Shown here piece after piece: positions 19,744 through 27,793 of a DNA stretch of 64,000 bases; position 1 is the first letter of the stretch, and each line of letters begins with the position of its first letter. The DNA is taken from the NCBI RefSeq assembly GCF_002285435.1, contig NZ_NSBT01000026.1, positions 372,001 through 436,000 of the forward strand, given 5' to 3'. Under the pieces are notes generated by a model. It was not told where the DNA came from, did not search any database, and saw only the letters and a list, made by a program, of their open reading frames with translations. The DNA is from Actibacterium ureilyticum. GTDB lineage: Bacteria; Pseudomonadota; Alphaproteobacteria; Rhodobacterales; Rhodobacteraceae. The translations under genes and the position numbers were made by a program.

Positions 19744-20763
19744 TTACCGCAGGCGCAAAATCCGCGCCGCCGTCGCGGCATCTAGCGGCTTTGTTGGCGG
19801 TGTCATCAACAATCGGCCGAAGAGCGCGCGATTGGGCTCTGATTTCATCAAGGTCCGGAACCGGTCATGCCGCCATTGCACGGCGGCCTTGTGCAGGGTG
19901 TTCACGATTTCGTCATCACTCAACGCCTGACGGCGGGATTGTCGCTGCACCCGCAGCGAATCGATGCTGCGATCGGTGTCGGTATTCAGGTTTCGTTCCA
20001 CCCAATAGTCCATGCCCAGCGAATCGGCCTCGTGCACCGCGCGGCCCCGGTCGCATTTCACGACATAGCTTTCCATCGCGCCCAGCGGATAATGGTTGAG
20101 CTGCGCCAGCCGGTAGTTGTCACGGCCAAAAGGGGAAAAAAGCTGCTGGCGGCGAAAGACGGACGGCAGGTTACGCCCCGCGCCGTCGATCCAGACCGCG
20201 CCATCGACCCTATCCGGATCGGGGCTGCGGGGGCGATGGACGCCCAGTTTCCGATAGATCCCATTGTTGCGGTAAAGCGTCTTGAACATCGCCGCGCGCC
20301 AGGGCCAGTGCAGCACCGCAGGCGCGGCGCGGGTGAACTGATCGGGGATCGGCAGGTCCTGATACGCGACCACGCCCGCATTGCCGAACCAGCGCCAGGT
20401 CAGCGGGATCGCATCGGCGCGGGGCAGGGCGCCGATCAGGTCAGGCAGGGTATGATCGCCCACATGGATATTCACGAACTCGTCGATATCCAGCGTCATG
20501 ATCCAGTCGGCCTGTTTCACCAGCGGATGCGCGTCGGCCCGTTTCAGTGCGGCGAATTGCACGCCCCCCTGATGCGGCGCGGGGTTGGGCAGGTGGGTCA
20601 GGTGGCCCAGCGTCTGCAACCGGTCCAGCAGCGTGTCGGTCCCGTCGTCGCAATCGTTCGACAGCACCAGAAAATCGGTGAAGCCGACCGCCTGGTGATG
20701 GGCCAGCCAATCCAGCAGGAACGCGCCCTCGTTCTTGACGGTCAGGACGGCCAGCGCGCGCAT
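19744..20763 (-). CDS. glycosyltransferase family 2-type (Glyco_tranf_2_4)
   Basis: 339 residues. Starts MRALAVLTVKNEGAFLLDWL, then FLVLSNDCDDGTD and the metal-binding DIDEF motif, the layout of the family-2-like group that begins with a KNEG block. A C-terminal half with LNHYPLGAMESYVVK binds the acceptor. Last gene of a four-gene operon; follows the methyltransferase-like gene by three bases. Donor and acceptor sugars unknown. Confidence 0.8.
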   Translation of the reverse strand: MRALAVLTVKNEGAFLLDWLAHHQAVGFTDFLVLSNDCDDGTDTLLDRLQTLGHLTHLPNPAPHQGGVQFAALKRADAHPLVKQADWIMTLDIDEFVNIHVGDHTLPDLIGALPRADAIPLTWRWFGNAGVVAYQDLPIPDQFTRAAPAVLHWPWRAAMFKTLYRNNGIYRKLGVHRPRSPDPDRVDGAVWIDGAGRNLPSVFRRQQLFSPFGRDNYRLAQLNHYPLGAMESYVVKCDRGRAVHEADSLGMDYWVERNLNTDTDRSIDSLRVQRQSRRQALSDDEIVNTLHKAAVQWRHDRFRTLMKSEPNRALFGRLLMTPPTKPLDAATAARILRLR

Positions 20764-20766
20764 CGG

Positions 20767-21444
20767 CTACCAGTCCCGCCGAAAAGTCACGACGCGGCCC
20801 GCCGATTGCTTGGGCGCATAGGTCAGCCCGCCATCGCCCAAGGCCCGGAAGAGCCCCGCAATCACCGCCGGCCCCGCCGATTGCGGCGGCAGGGTCAGCA
20901 CCGCCATCCGCAGCCCCGACAGATCGGCCTGGGCCAGCAGGTTGGCGGGGGCGTGCGACATGTCGCCAACCAGCACATCGGGGGCGAAATCGCGGATCAG
21001 ATGCCCGGTGTTCAGCGCCGGCACCTGCACCGTTTCGACCACGCCGCCGGGCTGGTCATCGGTGCTGGACAGCAGCAGGTCACCGCGCAGGTGGAACGCG
21101 GCCTGGCCCTTGCGCAGGCCCGGCAGGCCGTGCAGCGCCTGCACGGTTTCGATCCCGTTGGCGCGGTAAAGCCGCTCGGCATATTCGCAAAGCGGCTGGG
21201 CGGGGTCGACGGCCTGAATGTGCCGGATGCCCAGCCGCAGGCTCAGCAGCGCCGGGATCAGGCCCGGGCCGGACCACAGCGTCAGCACCCGGTCCTGTGG
21301 ATCGGTCTGGCGCAGGGCGGTGCGGACCATCGCCGCCGCAAACCGCCCGTCGCGCAGCTGCCGCAGCCGCCGCTTGGTCAGCACGCGCGGATCGGCGGGC
21401 AGGGTCAGGCCATAGGCGCGGGTGTCGGCGGCGGGGGCGTCCAT
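20767..21444 (-). CDS. methyltransferase-like protein
   Basis: 225 residues. The segment VLTLWSGPGLIPALLSLRLG then IRHIQAVDPA resembles a Rossmann SAM-binding motif I with an acidic end of strand 2, and the N-terminal TKRRLRQLRDGRF is common in FkbM-like proteins. GDMSHAP could be the motif after strand 4. It lies between two glycosyltransferase genes with two-to-three-base gaps, so it probably modifies the same glycan. Assignment is moderate. Confidence 0.5.
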   Translation of the reverse strand: MDAPAADTRAYGLTLPADPRVLTKRRLRQLRDGRFAAAMVRTALRQTDPQDRVLTLWSGPGLIPALLSLRLGIRHIQAVDPAQPLCEYAERLYRANGIETVQALHGLPGLRKGQAAFHLRGDLLLSSTDDQPGGVVETVQVPALNTGHLIRDFAPDVLVGDMSHAPANLLAQADLSGLRMAVLTLPPQSAGPAVIAGLFRALGDGGLTYAPKQSAGRVVTFRRDW

Positions 21445-21446
21445 GC

Positions 21447-23768
21447 TCAGCTCTCCATATCCAGCGACAGGGCGAAGGCCGCGCGTTCGGTCGCGGTCAG
21501 GTCGGCGCCGCGGATCGACCTCAGCAGGTCCGCGAATTCAGGGTCGGCGCGCAGCTCGGCCGCCTTGGCGCGGTGCCAGTCGACCGCCGCCTGATGCAGC
21601 GCGGCCAGCTCCGCATCCTGCTTCAGCCGGGCGATCTCGGCCCGCAGCCGGGGCAGGTTGCGCTGGATCGTGACATCGCGGTGGTCGTTCCAGTCCATCC
21701 GGATCCAGTAGTTCATCCCGATCGTGCGATCCACATGCAGCGCCCGGCCACGCTGGCGCTTGACCAGGAAACTGTCGGCCGAGCGCAGCGCGTAATGGTT
21801 CAGTTGCAGCAGGTCATAGCCGATGGTGCGTTTCGACGACCGCCAGCCGTTTTCGACCACCGTATCGCCCATCGCCCGGGCCGAGCCGTTGACCCAGCGC
21901 ACCCGGTCGCGCATGTCCGCCTGCAGCTTGTTCGGGCGGTGACAGCTGAGCTTTTCATAGGCGCCGATATTGCGGCTCAGGGTCTTGAACCCCCAGGCGG
22001 TGTGCGGCTTGGGGCAGTATTTCGGCGCGCAATGGTCGAATTGGCCGATCACCGGTGCGTCGCGGAATTCGGTGACGCCATTGGTGCCGAAAAGCCGCCA
22101 GGTCATCGCCACATGGGTCGCATCCGGGCAATGGGCGAAGAAATCGTCCAGCGTGCCGTTGCCGCAGCGGATGTTCACGAACTCGTCCACGTCGAAATGC
22201 GCGATCCAGTCGGCCTGTTGCATCACCGGCTCGCGCAGGGACTGGTTCAGCGCGTATTGCTGCGGGGATTTGCCCTTCCAACCGTTGTTGGACCGGTGGT
22301 GCAGGATGCCCATCGCCTGTAGCCGTTGCAGGATCTGATCGGTCCCGTCGGTGCAGTCATTGGTATAGATCAGAAAGGTATCGAACCCCACCAGCCGGTG
22401 ATAGGCGACCCATTCCAGGATATAGGGGCCTTCGTTCTTCATGCAGGCCACGACCACATTGCCGCTGCGCCCCTCGGGCAGGCTGCGCGGGGTGGGGGTG
22501 GTGAAATCGGGGCCGGCCTGGGTTTCGTCGATGCCGCCCAGCAGGTTGTGCGGGGCAAAGGGGCTGCGGCGCAGCTCGTCCAGCTTGGCCCGGGCGGTAT
22601 CGGGCAGGATGGCCTGCGCGGCGGGGCTCAGCTCGGGCGTGCGCGCGGATTTTGTGGCGCGCTGTTCCTCGCGCGTGGCGCGGTCGATCCGGGGCAGGAA
22701 CGCTGCCAGATATTGCGTCGCGCGGTATCCCATTTGCGGATCGGGTGGGGTCCAGGCGGGTTTGGGATCGGGGGCGTTGAAGGTTTCGGCGTTCAGCCCC
22801 GGATGCGCGTCGGCCAGCGCCGCGTTCGCTTGTGCAAAGCGGTCCGAGACTACGGCCAGCGCCCCGGGGTCCAGCGGCGCGCCGGGCACCGCGACCTCGT
22901 CCAGGAACCGTCGCCACATCCGGCGCGGTACGCTGCGGCCCGTGGCCAGAAGCCGGATCAGCTGCGCATTCAAAAGCCGCCCGCGTTCCAGCGTGGCGTC
23001 CGACAGCGGCGCGGGATCGGGGGCCAGCTCGACCGGGTTCAACGTGCCGGGCAGGGCGAAGCTTTCGGCGATCTCGTCCGGCAGGGCGGTGTCGGCGAAC
23101 CGCGCGGCGCTATAGCTGCGCAACTGCACATTGCCCGCGCCAAAGGCACGCTCCCACCGGGATTGCAGCGCGGCATAGTCCAGCCAGGGCGGCGGCGCCT
23201 GCACATCGGGGGACTGATGGCGCAGGACATCGCCCGGGGTCCAGTCGGCCAGTGCGGCGGTGGACCAGTCGGGCGCCGCCAGCAGCGCGAGATCACGGTC
23301 CAAAGGCGCGGTGCGCCCGTCGCGGATCTGTTCGGCGTAATGCGCGGCCAGCATCCGGGCGGGGTTGTCCAGATGCGCCAGAACGCGGATGCGACTGGCC
23401 AGCGGGGCCAGCATGTCGTGCAGGCGGGCGAGCTCGCTGTCGCGGTGCAGATCGATGGCCAGCTGTTGCGCCGACAGGATGACGGTCTGCGGCTGGGCGG
23501 CGGCGATCTCGTCCGTCAGGGCCTGTTGCACCTCCGCCCGCAGGGCGGCCTGTTTGTCGGGCTCGGCAAAGCCGCGCTGGGCGCGCAATTGCCCCACCAT
23601 GTCGGGATCGCTTGCGGCCAGAAACAGCCGCGTGTGGTTGCGCCGCCCGGGTGTGGTGGCGAACAGCACGCCCATGCGTTTCAGCGCCCCGCGCCGCGCC
23701 GCCAACACCTGCTGGATGCGTTCCGCACCGCAATAGGGCAGGCCGATATGCAGCCAGATCTCGGTCAT
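21447..23768 (-). CDS. sulfotransferase-like / glycosyltransferase fusion protein
   Basis: 773 residues, about twice its neighbours. The N-terminus (IWLHIGLPYCGAERIQQVLA) mimics the sulfotransferase PAPS loop HIGxPKTGTT, but the Lys is missing, so PAPS binding is doubtful. From about residue 470 a complete family-2-like domain follows: ACMKNEGPYILEWVAYHRL, YTNDCTDGTD, HFDVDEFVNI, and LNHYALRSADSFLVK. Starts in an ATGA overlap with the gene upstream. May be a bifunctional or regulatory transferase in surface-polysaccharide synthesis. Confidence 0.65.
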   Translation of the reverse strand: MTEIWLHIGLPYCGAERIQQVLAARRGALKRMGVLFATTPGRRNHTRLFLAASDPDMVGQLRAQRGFAEPDKQAALRAEVQQALTDEIAAAQPQTVILSAQQLAIDLHRDSELARLHDMLAPLASRIRVLAHLDNPARMLAAHYAEQIRDGRTAPLDRDLALLAAPDWSTAALADWTPGDVLRHQSPDVQAPPPWLDYAALQSRWERAFGAGNVQLRSYSAARFADTALPDEIAESFALPGTLNPVELAPDPAPLSDATLERGRLLNAQLIRLLATGRSVPRRMWRRFLDEVAVPGAPLDPGALAVVSDRFAQANAALADAHPGLNAETFNAPDPKPAWTPPDPQMGYRATQYLAAFLPRIDRATREEQRATKSARTPELSPAAQAILPDTARAKLDELRRSPFAPHNLLGGIDETQAGPDFTTPTPRSLPEGRSGNVVVACMKNEGPYILEWVAYHRLVGFDTFLIYTNDCTDGTDQILQRLQAMGILHHRSNNGWKGKSPQQYALNQSLREPVMQQADWIAHFDVDEFVNIRCGNGTLDDFFAHCPDATHVAMTWRLFGTNGVTEFRDAPVIGQFDHCAPKYCPKPHTAWGFKTLSRNIGAYEKLSCHRPNKLQADMRDRVRWVNGSARAMGDTVVENGWRSSKRTIGYDLLQLNHYALRSADSFLVKRQRGRALHVDRTIGMNYWIRMDWNDHRDVTIQRNLPRLRAEIARLKQDAELAALHQAAVDWHRAKAAELRADPEFADLLRSIRGADLTATERAAFALSLDMES

Positions 23769-24796
23769 GCGCGGGCCGCCTGTAGCATGGCGATCAGCGC
23801 ATCCTCGGCCGGGGGCAGGGGGGATGCCGCCAGAAGCTGCGCGCGCGTGGCGGCATAATCGTCCTGTGCCATCAGCCGGTCGATGGTGGCGCGGTGGCTG
23901 GCCACGCAATCGTCATGCGCCTGTGCCACGCCGGGCAGCGCCTTGAGCGCGGCAATCCCGTCATGCAGCTTCGGCAGGTGGCGCTGGATCGACGTGTCCT
24001 CGAAAGCGGCATCGTTCCGCTCGCGCCAATAGGTGTCGTCAAAAGCGCGGTTTTCGCGGTTCACATCGCCCCGGTCGATCTTGACCAGATAGCTGTCCAG
24101 CGACCGCAGGGCGTAATGGTTCAGCGTCGCGAAATCGCGCGCGCCCCTGGCGGTGTAACCGAACAGCCGCTTGTCGGCGTCGTTCAGGATGAAGGTACGG
24201 CTGACCTGCCGCCCCGATCCGTCTGTCCAGCGCGGCAGGCGGTCCTTGTCGAACCCTTTCAGAAACGGCCGGTGCGCGCCCCAGTAATCCGACGGCAGAT
24301 CGGCGCGCATCAGCGTCTTGACCTCGATCGCCAGGTGATCGCACCAGATATCGGGATTGTGCGAGCGGGTGAATTGCCCGATCACCGGGGCGTCCACGAA
24401 ATCGGTCACCGGTGTGCTGGCGAAGTGCTGATGCGTGATCGAAATCGCGTCGGGCCCGCCGCAGGCTTCGATCAGCTCCGGGATGGTGCCATCGCCCACG
24501 CGGATGTTCAGAAACTCGTCCACATCGGCGTTCCACAGCCAGTCGGCTTCGGTCACGATGGGCTGGCGGCGGGCGTCGCGCAGCGCCTCGACCTGGTATT
24601 TCCGGCTTTTGGCGGGGTTCGGCAGGTGCTGTACGATCCCGTGGCCCGCCAGCACATCCAGCAGCGTATCGGTGCCGTCGGTGCAGTCGTTGGAATAGAA
24701 CAGCTGCCCCGTCACGCCCAGCAGGCGGTTATAGGCGATCCATTCCAACAGGAACGGACCCTCGTTCTTGACGCAGGTGAACGCGGTTATCTTCAT
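23765..24796 (-). CDS. glycosyltransferase family 2-type (Glyco_tranf_2_4)
   Basis: 343 residues. MKITAFTCVKNEGPFLLEWI, YSNDCTDGTD, NADVDEFLNI (metal site) and LNHYALRSLDSYLVK are shared with the other two glycosyltransferases here, showing that they are paralogues. First gene of the operon. The product may act on a capsule or other surface glycan; no polymerase or flippase gene is in the window. Confidence 0.8.
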   Translation of the reverse strand: MKITAFTCVKNEGPFLLEWIAYNRLLGVTGQLFYSNDCTDGTDTLLDVLAGHGIVQHLPNPAKSRKYQVEALRDARRQPIVTEADWLWNADVDEFLNIRVGDGTIPELIEACGGPDAISITHQHFASTPVTDFVDAPVIGQFTRSHNPDIWCDHLAIEVKTLMRADLPSDYWGAHRPFLKGFDKDRLPRWTDGSGRQVSRTFILNDADKRLFGYTARGARDFATLNHYALRSLDSYLVKIDRGDVNRENRAFDDTYWRERNDAAFEDTSIQRHLPKLHDGIAALKALPGVAQAHDDCVASHRATIDRLMAQDDYAATRAQLLAASPLPPAEDALIAMLQAARA

Positions 24797-24922
24797 GGGC
24801 GTGGCCCAGTCATTGTCCGGATGTCGAGGGTCATAAGCGTGCCTGCCCGGGCGGGATCAGGTCCCTGTCTGTGCTGCCTGCGGTTGGACATAGGTGCCAG
24901 AGCCGCGCGCGCGGGTCAATTC

Positions 24923-25549
24923 TCAGGCCCGCTGCATCGCCGCGGTCAGCGCGCCCATCCCCACTAGCGCCCCGCCGCCCGCCCGGTTCATCCAGCGCAA
25001 CACGCCGGGCTTGCGGATGCGCATCCGCAGCCGGTCGGCCAGCAGCGCATAGGCCAGCGCGTTCAGCGCCGCCAGCGTGACGAAAGTGGCGATCAGGATA
25101 CCGAATTGCGGGGCGATCGGGGCCTCGGGCCGGATGAATTGCGGCACGAAGGCGATGAAAAAGGCGATGGATTTGGGGTTCAGCGCGGTCACCGCCGCGG
25201 CATGGCCAAAGACCGCGCGCGCGGTTTTCGGCGGCGTGGCCGTCATGTCGGACAGATCCAGCGTCGGGCGGCTGCGCAGCAGCTTGATCCCCAGATAGAC
25301 CAGATAGGCCGCGCCAACCCATTTCAGCGCCGTGAACAGCGTGGCCGAGGCCATGACCAGCGCCCCCAGCCCCAGAAGCGAGGCCGTCATCGCGAGGAAA
25401 TCCCCCAGCGCGACCCCCAGCGCCATGCTGACCGCGACCCGCCGGCCCTGGGTCAGGGCATAGGAAATCACCAGCAGGATTGTGGGCCCCGGGATCATCA
25501 GCAGAACCACCGATGCGGCGACATAGGCAAGCCAAAGGTCAACAGACAT
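24923..25549 (-). CDS. LysE family amino-acid exporter
   Basis: About 208 residues with six hydrophobic segments; begins MSVDLWLAYVAASVVLLMIP, then GPTILLVISYALTQGRR, ALNPKS and FFIAFVPQF, all RhtB/LysE hallmarks. Exports amino acids or homoserine-like compounds; substrate unknown. Three ATGs stand in a row; the third gives the best spacing (seven bases) to AAAGGA. Divergent from the yeeE pair. Confidence 0.82.
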   Translation of the reverse strand: MSVDLWLAYVAASVVLLMIPGPTILLVISYALTQGRRVAVSMALGVALGDFLAMTASLLGLGALVMASATLFTALKWVGAAYLVYLGIKLLRSRPTLDLSDMTATPPKTARAVFGHAAAVTALNPKSIAFFIAFVPQFIRPEAPIAPQFGILIATFVTLAALNALAYALLADRLRMRIRKPGVLRWMNRAGGGALVGMGALTAAMQRA

Positions 25550-25633
25550 CATCATTCCTTTCGGTTGCCTGTCAAAAAGCCACGATTTGCCCCGCGCGAC
25601 AAGCCTTTGGCAGCGGCAAATTCCGGGGCGCAG

Positions 25634-25647
25634 TTGATTTCGATCAA
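25634..25647 (+). promoter_or_regulatory. FNR/FnrL box 1
   Basis: TTGATTTCGATCAA matches the FNR consensus TTGAT-N4-ATCAA exactly. Its centre is 41.5 bp ahead of a predicted start site at about 25682, with a -10-like TAGATT at 25670-25675: the spacing of a class II activated promoter. No good -10 is visible in the opposite direction, towards the LysE gene. Confidence 0.75.
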
Positions 25648-25681
25648 GGCAGAGGCCGCGTCCCATGGCTAGATTGGAGTC

Positions 25682-25785
25682 GTGGGGGATGCGCCGTTTC
25701 TGCGTCTGCGGTGCGTTCCCCGCGAATGACTGCATGTCCCATTGCAGTTTCTTGCGCCGCGGGCCCTCCCTCCCGCGGCGTTTAA
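25682..25785 (+). ncRNA. candidate FnrL-dependent small RNA
   Basis: Predicted RNA of about 100 nt starting 41.5 bp after FNR box 1 and ending at an intrinsic terminator. The terminator loop is CCCUCCCU, an anti-Shine-Dalgarno sequence of the kind alphaproteobacterial regulatory RNAs expose in loops. No start codon with a ribosome-binding site gives a convincing protein. Predicted from layout only. Confidence 0.5.
25755..25783 (+). terminator. intrinsic terminator of the candidate small RNA
   Basis: CGCCGCGGG and CCCGCGGCG form a 9-bp GC stem around the loop CCCTCCCT, followed by TTT. It separates FNR box 1 from FNR box 2. Confidence 0.75.
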
Positions 25786-25787
25786 CG

Positions 25788-25801
25788 TTGATATGGATCA
25801 A
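25788..25801 (+). promoter_or_regulatory. FNR/FnrL box 2, yeeE-like promoter
   Basis: TTGATATGGATCAA matches TTGAT-N4-ATCAA exactly. Its centre lies 41.5 bp ahead of position 25836, with TACATT at 25824-25829 as -10, again class II geometry, 72 bp before the yeeE-like ATG. Confidence 0.75.
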
Positions 25802-25820
25802 GGTTATCTGGCGGGGGCTT

Positions 25821-25848
25821 CGTTACATTCTGAAAATCGAATGTAACG
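25821..25848. promoter_or_regulatory. SqrR/BigR-type operator overlapping -10 and start site
   Basis: CGTTACATTC and GAATGTAACG are perfect 10-bp arms around an 8-bp spacer, so the core is ATTC-N8-GAAT, the site described for the sulfide/persulfide-responsive repressor SqrR of Rhodobacter capsulatus. It covers the -10 and predicted start of the FNR promoter. The downstream genes are sulfur-transport proteins, which supports this reading. Confidence 0.65.
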
Positions 25849-25859
25849 GGAGTGAACAG

Positions 25860-26411
25860 ATGACTTTATCCTGGAAGGTCGGGGGGCTGGCGCTGGGGCT
25901 GGTCTTTTTCCTGGCGGTGCTTCTGGTCAAACCGATCGGGGTATCCACGCAATTCGTGATCCTGGACGGCATCCTTTGGGATGCGGCAAGCCCCGGGGTC
26001 GTGACCCAGACGGACGAGGGCTATACCTCGACCAATGCCTATCTGGCGAAATCGGGCGGCAAATATGCGAAATCCGTGGCCAACCCGCTGAACTATTCCT
26101 TTGTCTTCGTGCTGGCGATGATGGCCGGGGCGGCGGCGTCGGTCTTTGCCCGTGGCGGGCTGGGGGCCGATGAACGTCGCGCGCCGGCGCTGTGGCGGGC
26201 CAATTTCGGCGATGGCGCGGGCAAGCGATACTTGGTGGCGTTCTTGGGCGGCTTCATCGTGCTGTATGGCGCGCGGCTGGCTGGCGGCTGCACCTCGGGG
26301 CACATGATGTCGGGGATGATGCAGACCGCGATCTCGGGCTATGTCTTTGCCGTCGGGGCCTTTGCCGCGGCGATCCCGACGGCGCTGTTGATGTTCAAGG
26401 CGGAGGACTAA
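25860..26411 (+). CDS. YeeE/YedE family sulfur transporter, first half
   Basis: 183-residue membrane protein with about four hydrophobic segments and the family motif GGCTSGHMMSG with Cys144, the kind of conserved Cys that handles thiosulfate or sulfane sulfur in TsuA. Start chosen at MTLSWKVGG just after GGGAGTG. Followed after three bases by its partner; the two together correspond to one full-length YeeE. Probably imports or exports reactive sulfur under SqrR and FNR control. Confidence 0.82.
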   Translation: MTLSWKVGGLALGLVFFLAVLLVKPIGVSTQFVILDGILWDAASPGVVTQTDEGYTSTNAYLAKSGGKYAKSVANPLNYSFVFVLAMMAGAAASVFARGGLGADERRAPALWRANFGDGAGKRYLVAFLGGFIVLYGARLAGGCTSGHMMSGMMQTAISGYVFAVGAFAAAIPTALLMFKAED

Positions 26412-26414
26412 GCC

Positions 26415-26996
26415 ATGGAAATCTTTCTGGCAATCGTGATTGGCGCCGCTTTCGGCGCGGTGCTGGACCGGATCGGGGCCACCAACCCCACGCTGATCGG
26501 CAAGATGCTGAATCTGGCCAACCTGCACCTGATGAAGACCATCCTGCTGGCCATTGGCACCGCATCGATCCTGATGTTCGGGGGCCAGATGCTGGGCCTG
26601 GTGGATGTGGGGCATATGTCGGTCAAGACGGCCTATGTCGGCGTCTTTATCGGCGGGCTGATGCTGGGCCTGGGATGGGCCGCGTCGGGCTATTGCCCGG
26701 GCACGGGCGTCTGCGCGGCGGCATCGGGGCGCAAGGACGCGCTGTTTTTCATCGCGGGCGGGCTGCTGGGGGCTGCGGCCTATATGGCGACCTATCCGAT
26801 GTGGAAGGCCAGCGGGCTGCTTTCGGGCAGCGCGCTGACGCTGGGACAGGTGCCCGGGTCGAAATACGACGCGCTGTTGCCCGGCGTACCCGGCGATGTC
26901 GCGGGGATCGTGATGGGCGCGGCCTTCGTGCTGATCGCGTTCCTGCTGCCGCCCAGCCTGACCGGCCGCAGCAAGGTCGCCGCACCGGCGGAATGA
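26415..26996 (+). CDS. YeeE/YedE family sulfur transporter, second half
   Basis: 193 residues, about five hydrophobic segments, with SGYCPGTGVCAAASGRKDA holding Cys94 and Cys100, the second-half signature (DUF6691 type). Pairs with the preceding protein. An intrinsic terminator follows within 10 bases of the stop. Confidence 0.82.
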   Translation: MEIFLAIVIGAAFGAVLDRIGATNPTLIGKMLNLANLHLMKTILLAIGTASILMFGGQMLGLVDVGHMSVKTAYVGVFIGGLMLGLGWAASGYCPGTGVCAAASGRKDALFFIAGGLLGAAAYMATYPMWKASGLLSGSALTLGQVPGSKYDALLPGVPGDVAGIVMGAAFVLIAFLLPPSLTGRSKVAAPAE

Positions 26997-27002
26997 CATG
27001 AA

Positions 27003-27026
27003 AAAGGCGCCCTGCGGGGCGCCTTT
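27003..27026. terminator. bidirectional terminator between yeeE pair and infC
   Basis: AAAGGCGCCC-TGCG-GGGCGCCTTT is a perfect stem with A and T flanks, able to stop transcripts from both converging genes. Confidence 0.85.
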
Positions 27027-27055
27027 CGATCCATTGGATCACCGGAAAAGGGGCG

Positions 27056-27601
27056 TTATTTCGCCACCGGCCCGATCATCATCACCATCTGACGGCCTTC
27101 CATCTTCGGCATGTTTTCGACCTTGCCGATCTCTTTCACGTCCTCGGCCACCCGTTCCAGCAGCTCGCGGCCCAGGTTCTGGTGCGCCATTTCCCGGCCA
27201 CGGAACCGCAGGGTGACCTTCACCTTGTCGCCGTTTTCCAGGAATTTGAACACGTTGCGCATCTTGACGTCATAGTCATGCGTATCGGTGTTCGGGCGGA
27301 ACTTGACCTCTTTGACCTCAATGGTCTTCTGCTTCTTGCGGGCCTCGGATTCGCGTTTCTGCTGTTCGTATTTGAACTTGCCGAAATCCATGATCTTGCA
27401 CACGGGCGGCGTCGCGTTGGGCGAGATTTCCACCAGGTCCAGACCGGCTTCTTCGGCCATTTCCAGGGCGCGGCGCGGCGAGACCACGCCGACATTTTCG
27501 CCATCGGCGCCGATCAGGCGGATTTCGGGCGCACGGATGCGATCGTTGACGCGGGGGCCGGTGTCGCGCGTCGGGGGCGCGTTATGAGGTCTGCGGGCTA
27601 T
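27056..27601 (-). CDS. infC: translation initiation factor IF-3, probable ATA start
   Basis: Binds the 30S subunit and checks the start codon. Reading upward from the clear core ([20 protein letters not shown], then [19 protein letters not shown]) the frame has no ATG/GTG/TTG at the right place; it reaches ATA-GCC-CGC ([12 protein letters not shown]), eight bases after a clean GAAGGA site. From there the protein is 181 residues, matching the E. coli size (180). Rare non-AUG starts in infC (AUU in E. coli) allow IF-3 to repress itself, so ATA fits. A GTG further inside would delete the N-terminal domain start. Confidence 0.85.
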   Translation of the reverse strand: MARRPHNAPPTRDTGPRVNDRIRAPEIRLIGADGENVGVVSPRRALEMAEEAGLDLVEISPNATPPVCKIMDFGKFKYEQQKRESEARKKQKTIEVKEVKFRPNTDTHDYDVKMRNVFKFLENGDKVKVTLRFRGREMAHQNLGRELLERVAEDVKEIGKVENMPKMEGRQMVMMIGPVAK

Positions 27602-27793
27602 GGTGCCGTTCCTTCGATAGTTGCTTTAGAGTGCGCGCAAAATAGACGCGCGCCGGGGGCGTTTCAAGCGGCGAATCCATTCGTTTTGTCGGCGGGCTTT
27701 CGCCTTTGGGGGGAATTCCGGTTTTCATTCCCCTGTTCACGGGTAAAACCATGCGCGCATATATTGGGCGTAGAACGAATTGAGGACCTCGAA

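Larger units (their letters stand above)
25550..25859. other. regulatory spacer between lysE-like and yeeE-like genes
   Basis: This 310-bp gap holds, left to right on the plus strand: FNR box 1, a -10-like TAGATT, a likely small RNA ending in a terminator, FNR box 2, a -10-like TACATT and a SqrR-type inverted repeat. An in-frame upward extension of the yeeE-like gene crosses the terminator and both boxes, so it is not likely to be coding. Confidence 0.75.

Noticed and set aside
25665-25859. 65-codon upstream extension of the first YeeE/YedE gene
   Set aside because: It crosses a terminator, an FNR box and the SqrR-like operator, lacks a ribosome-binding site, and the family starts at the later ATG.
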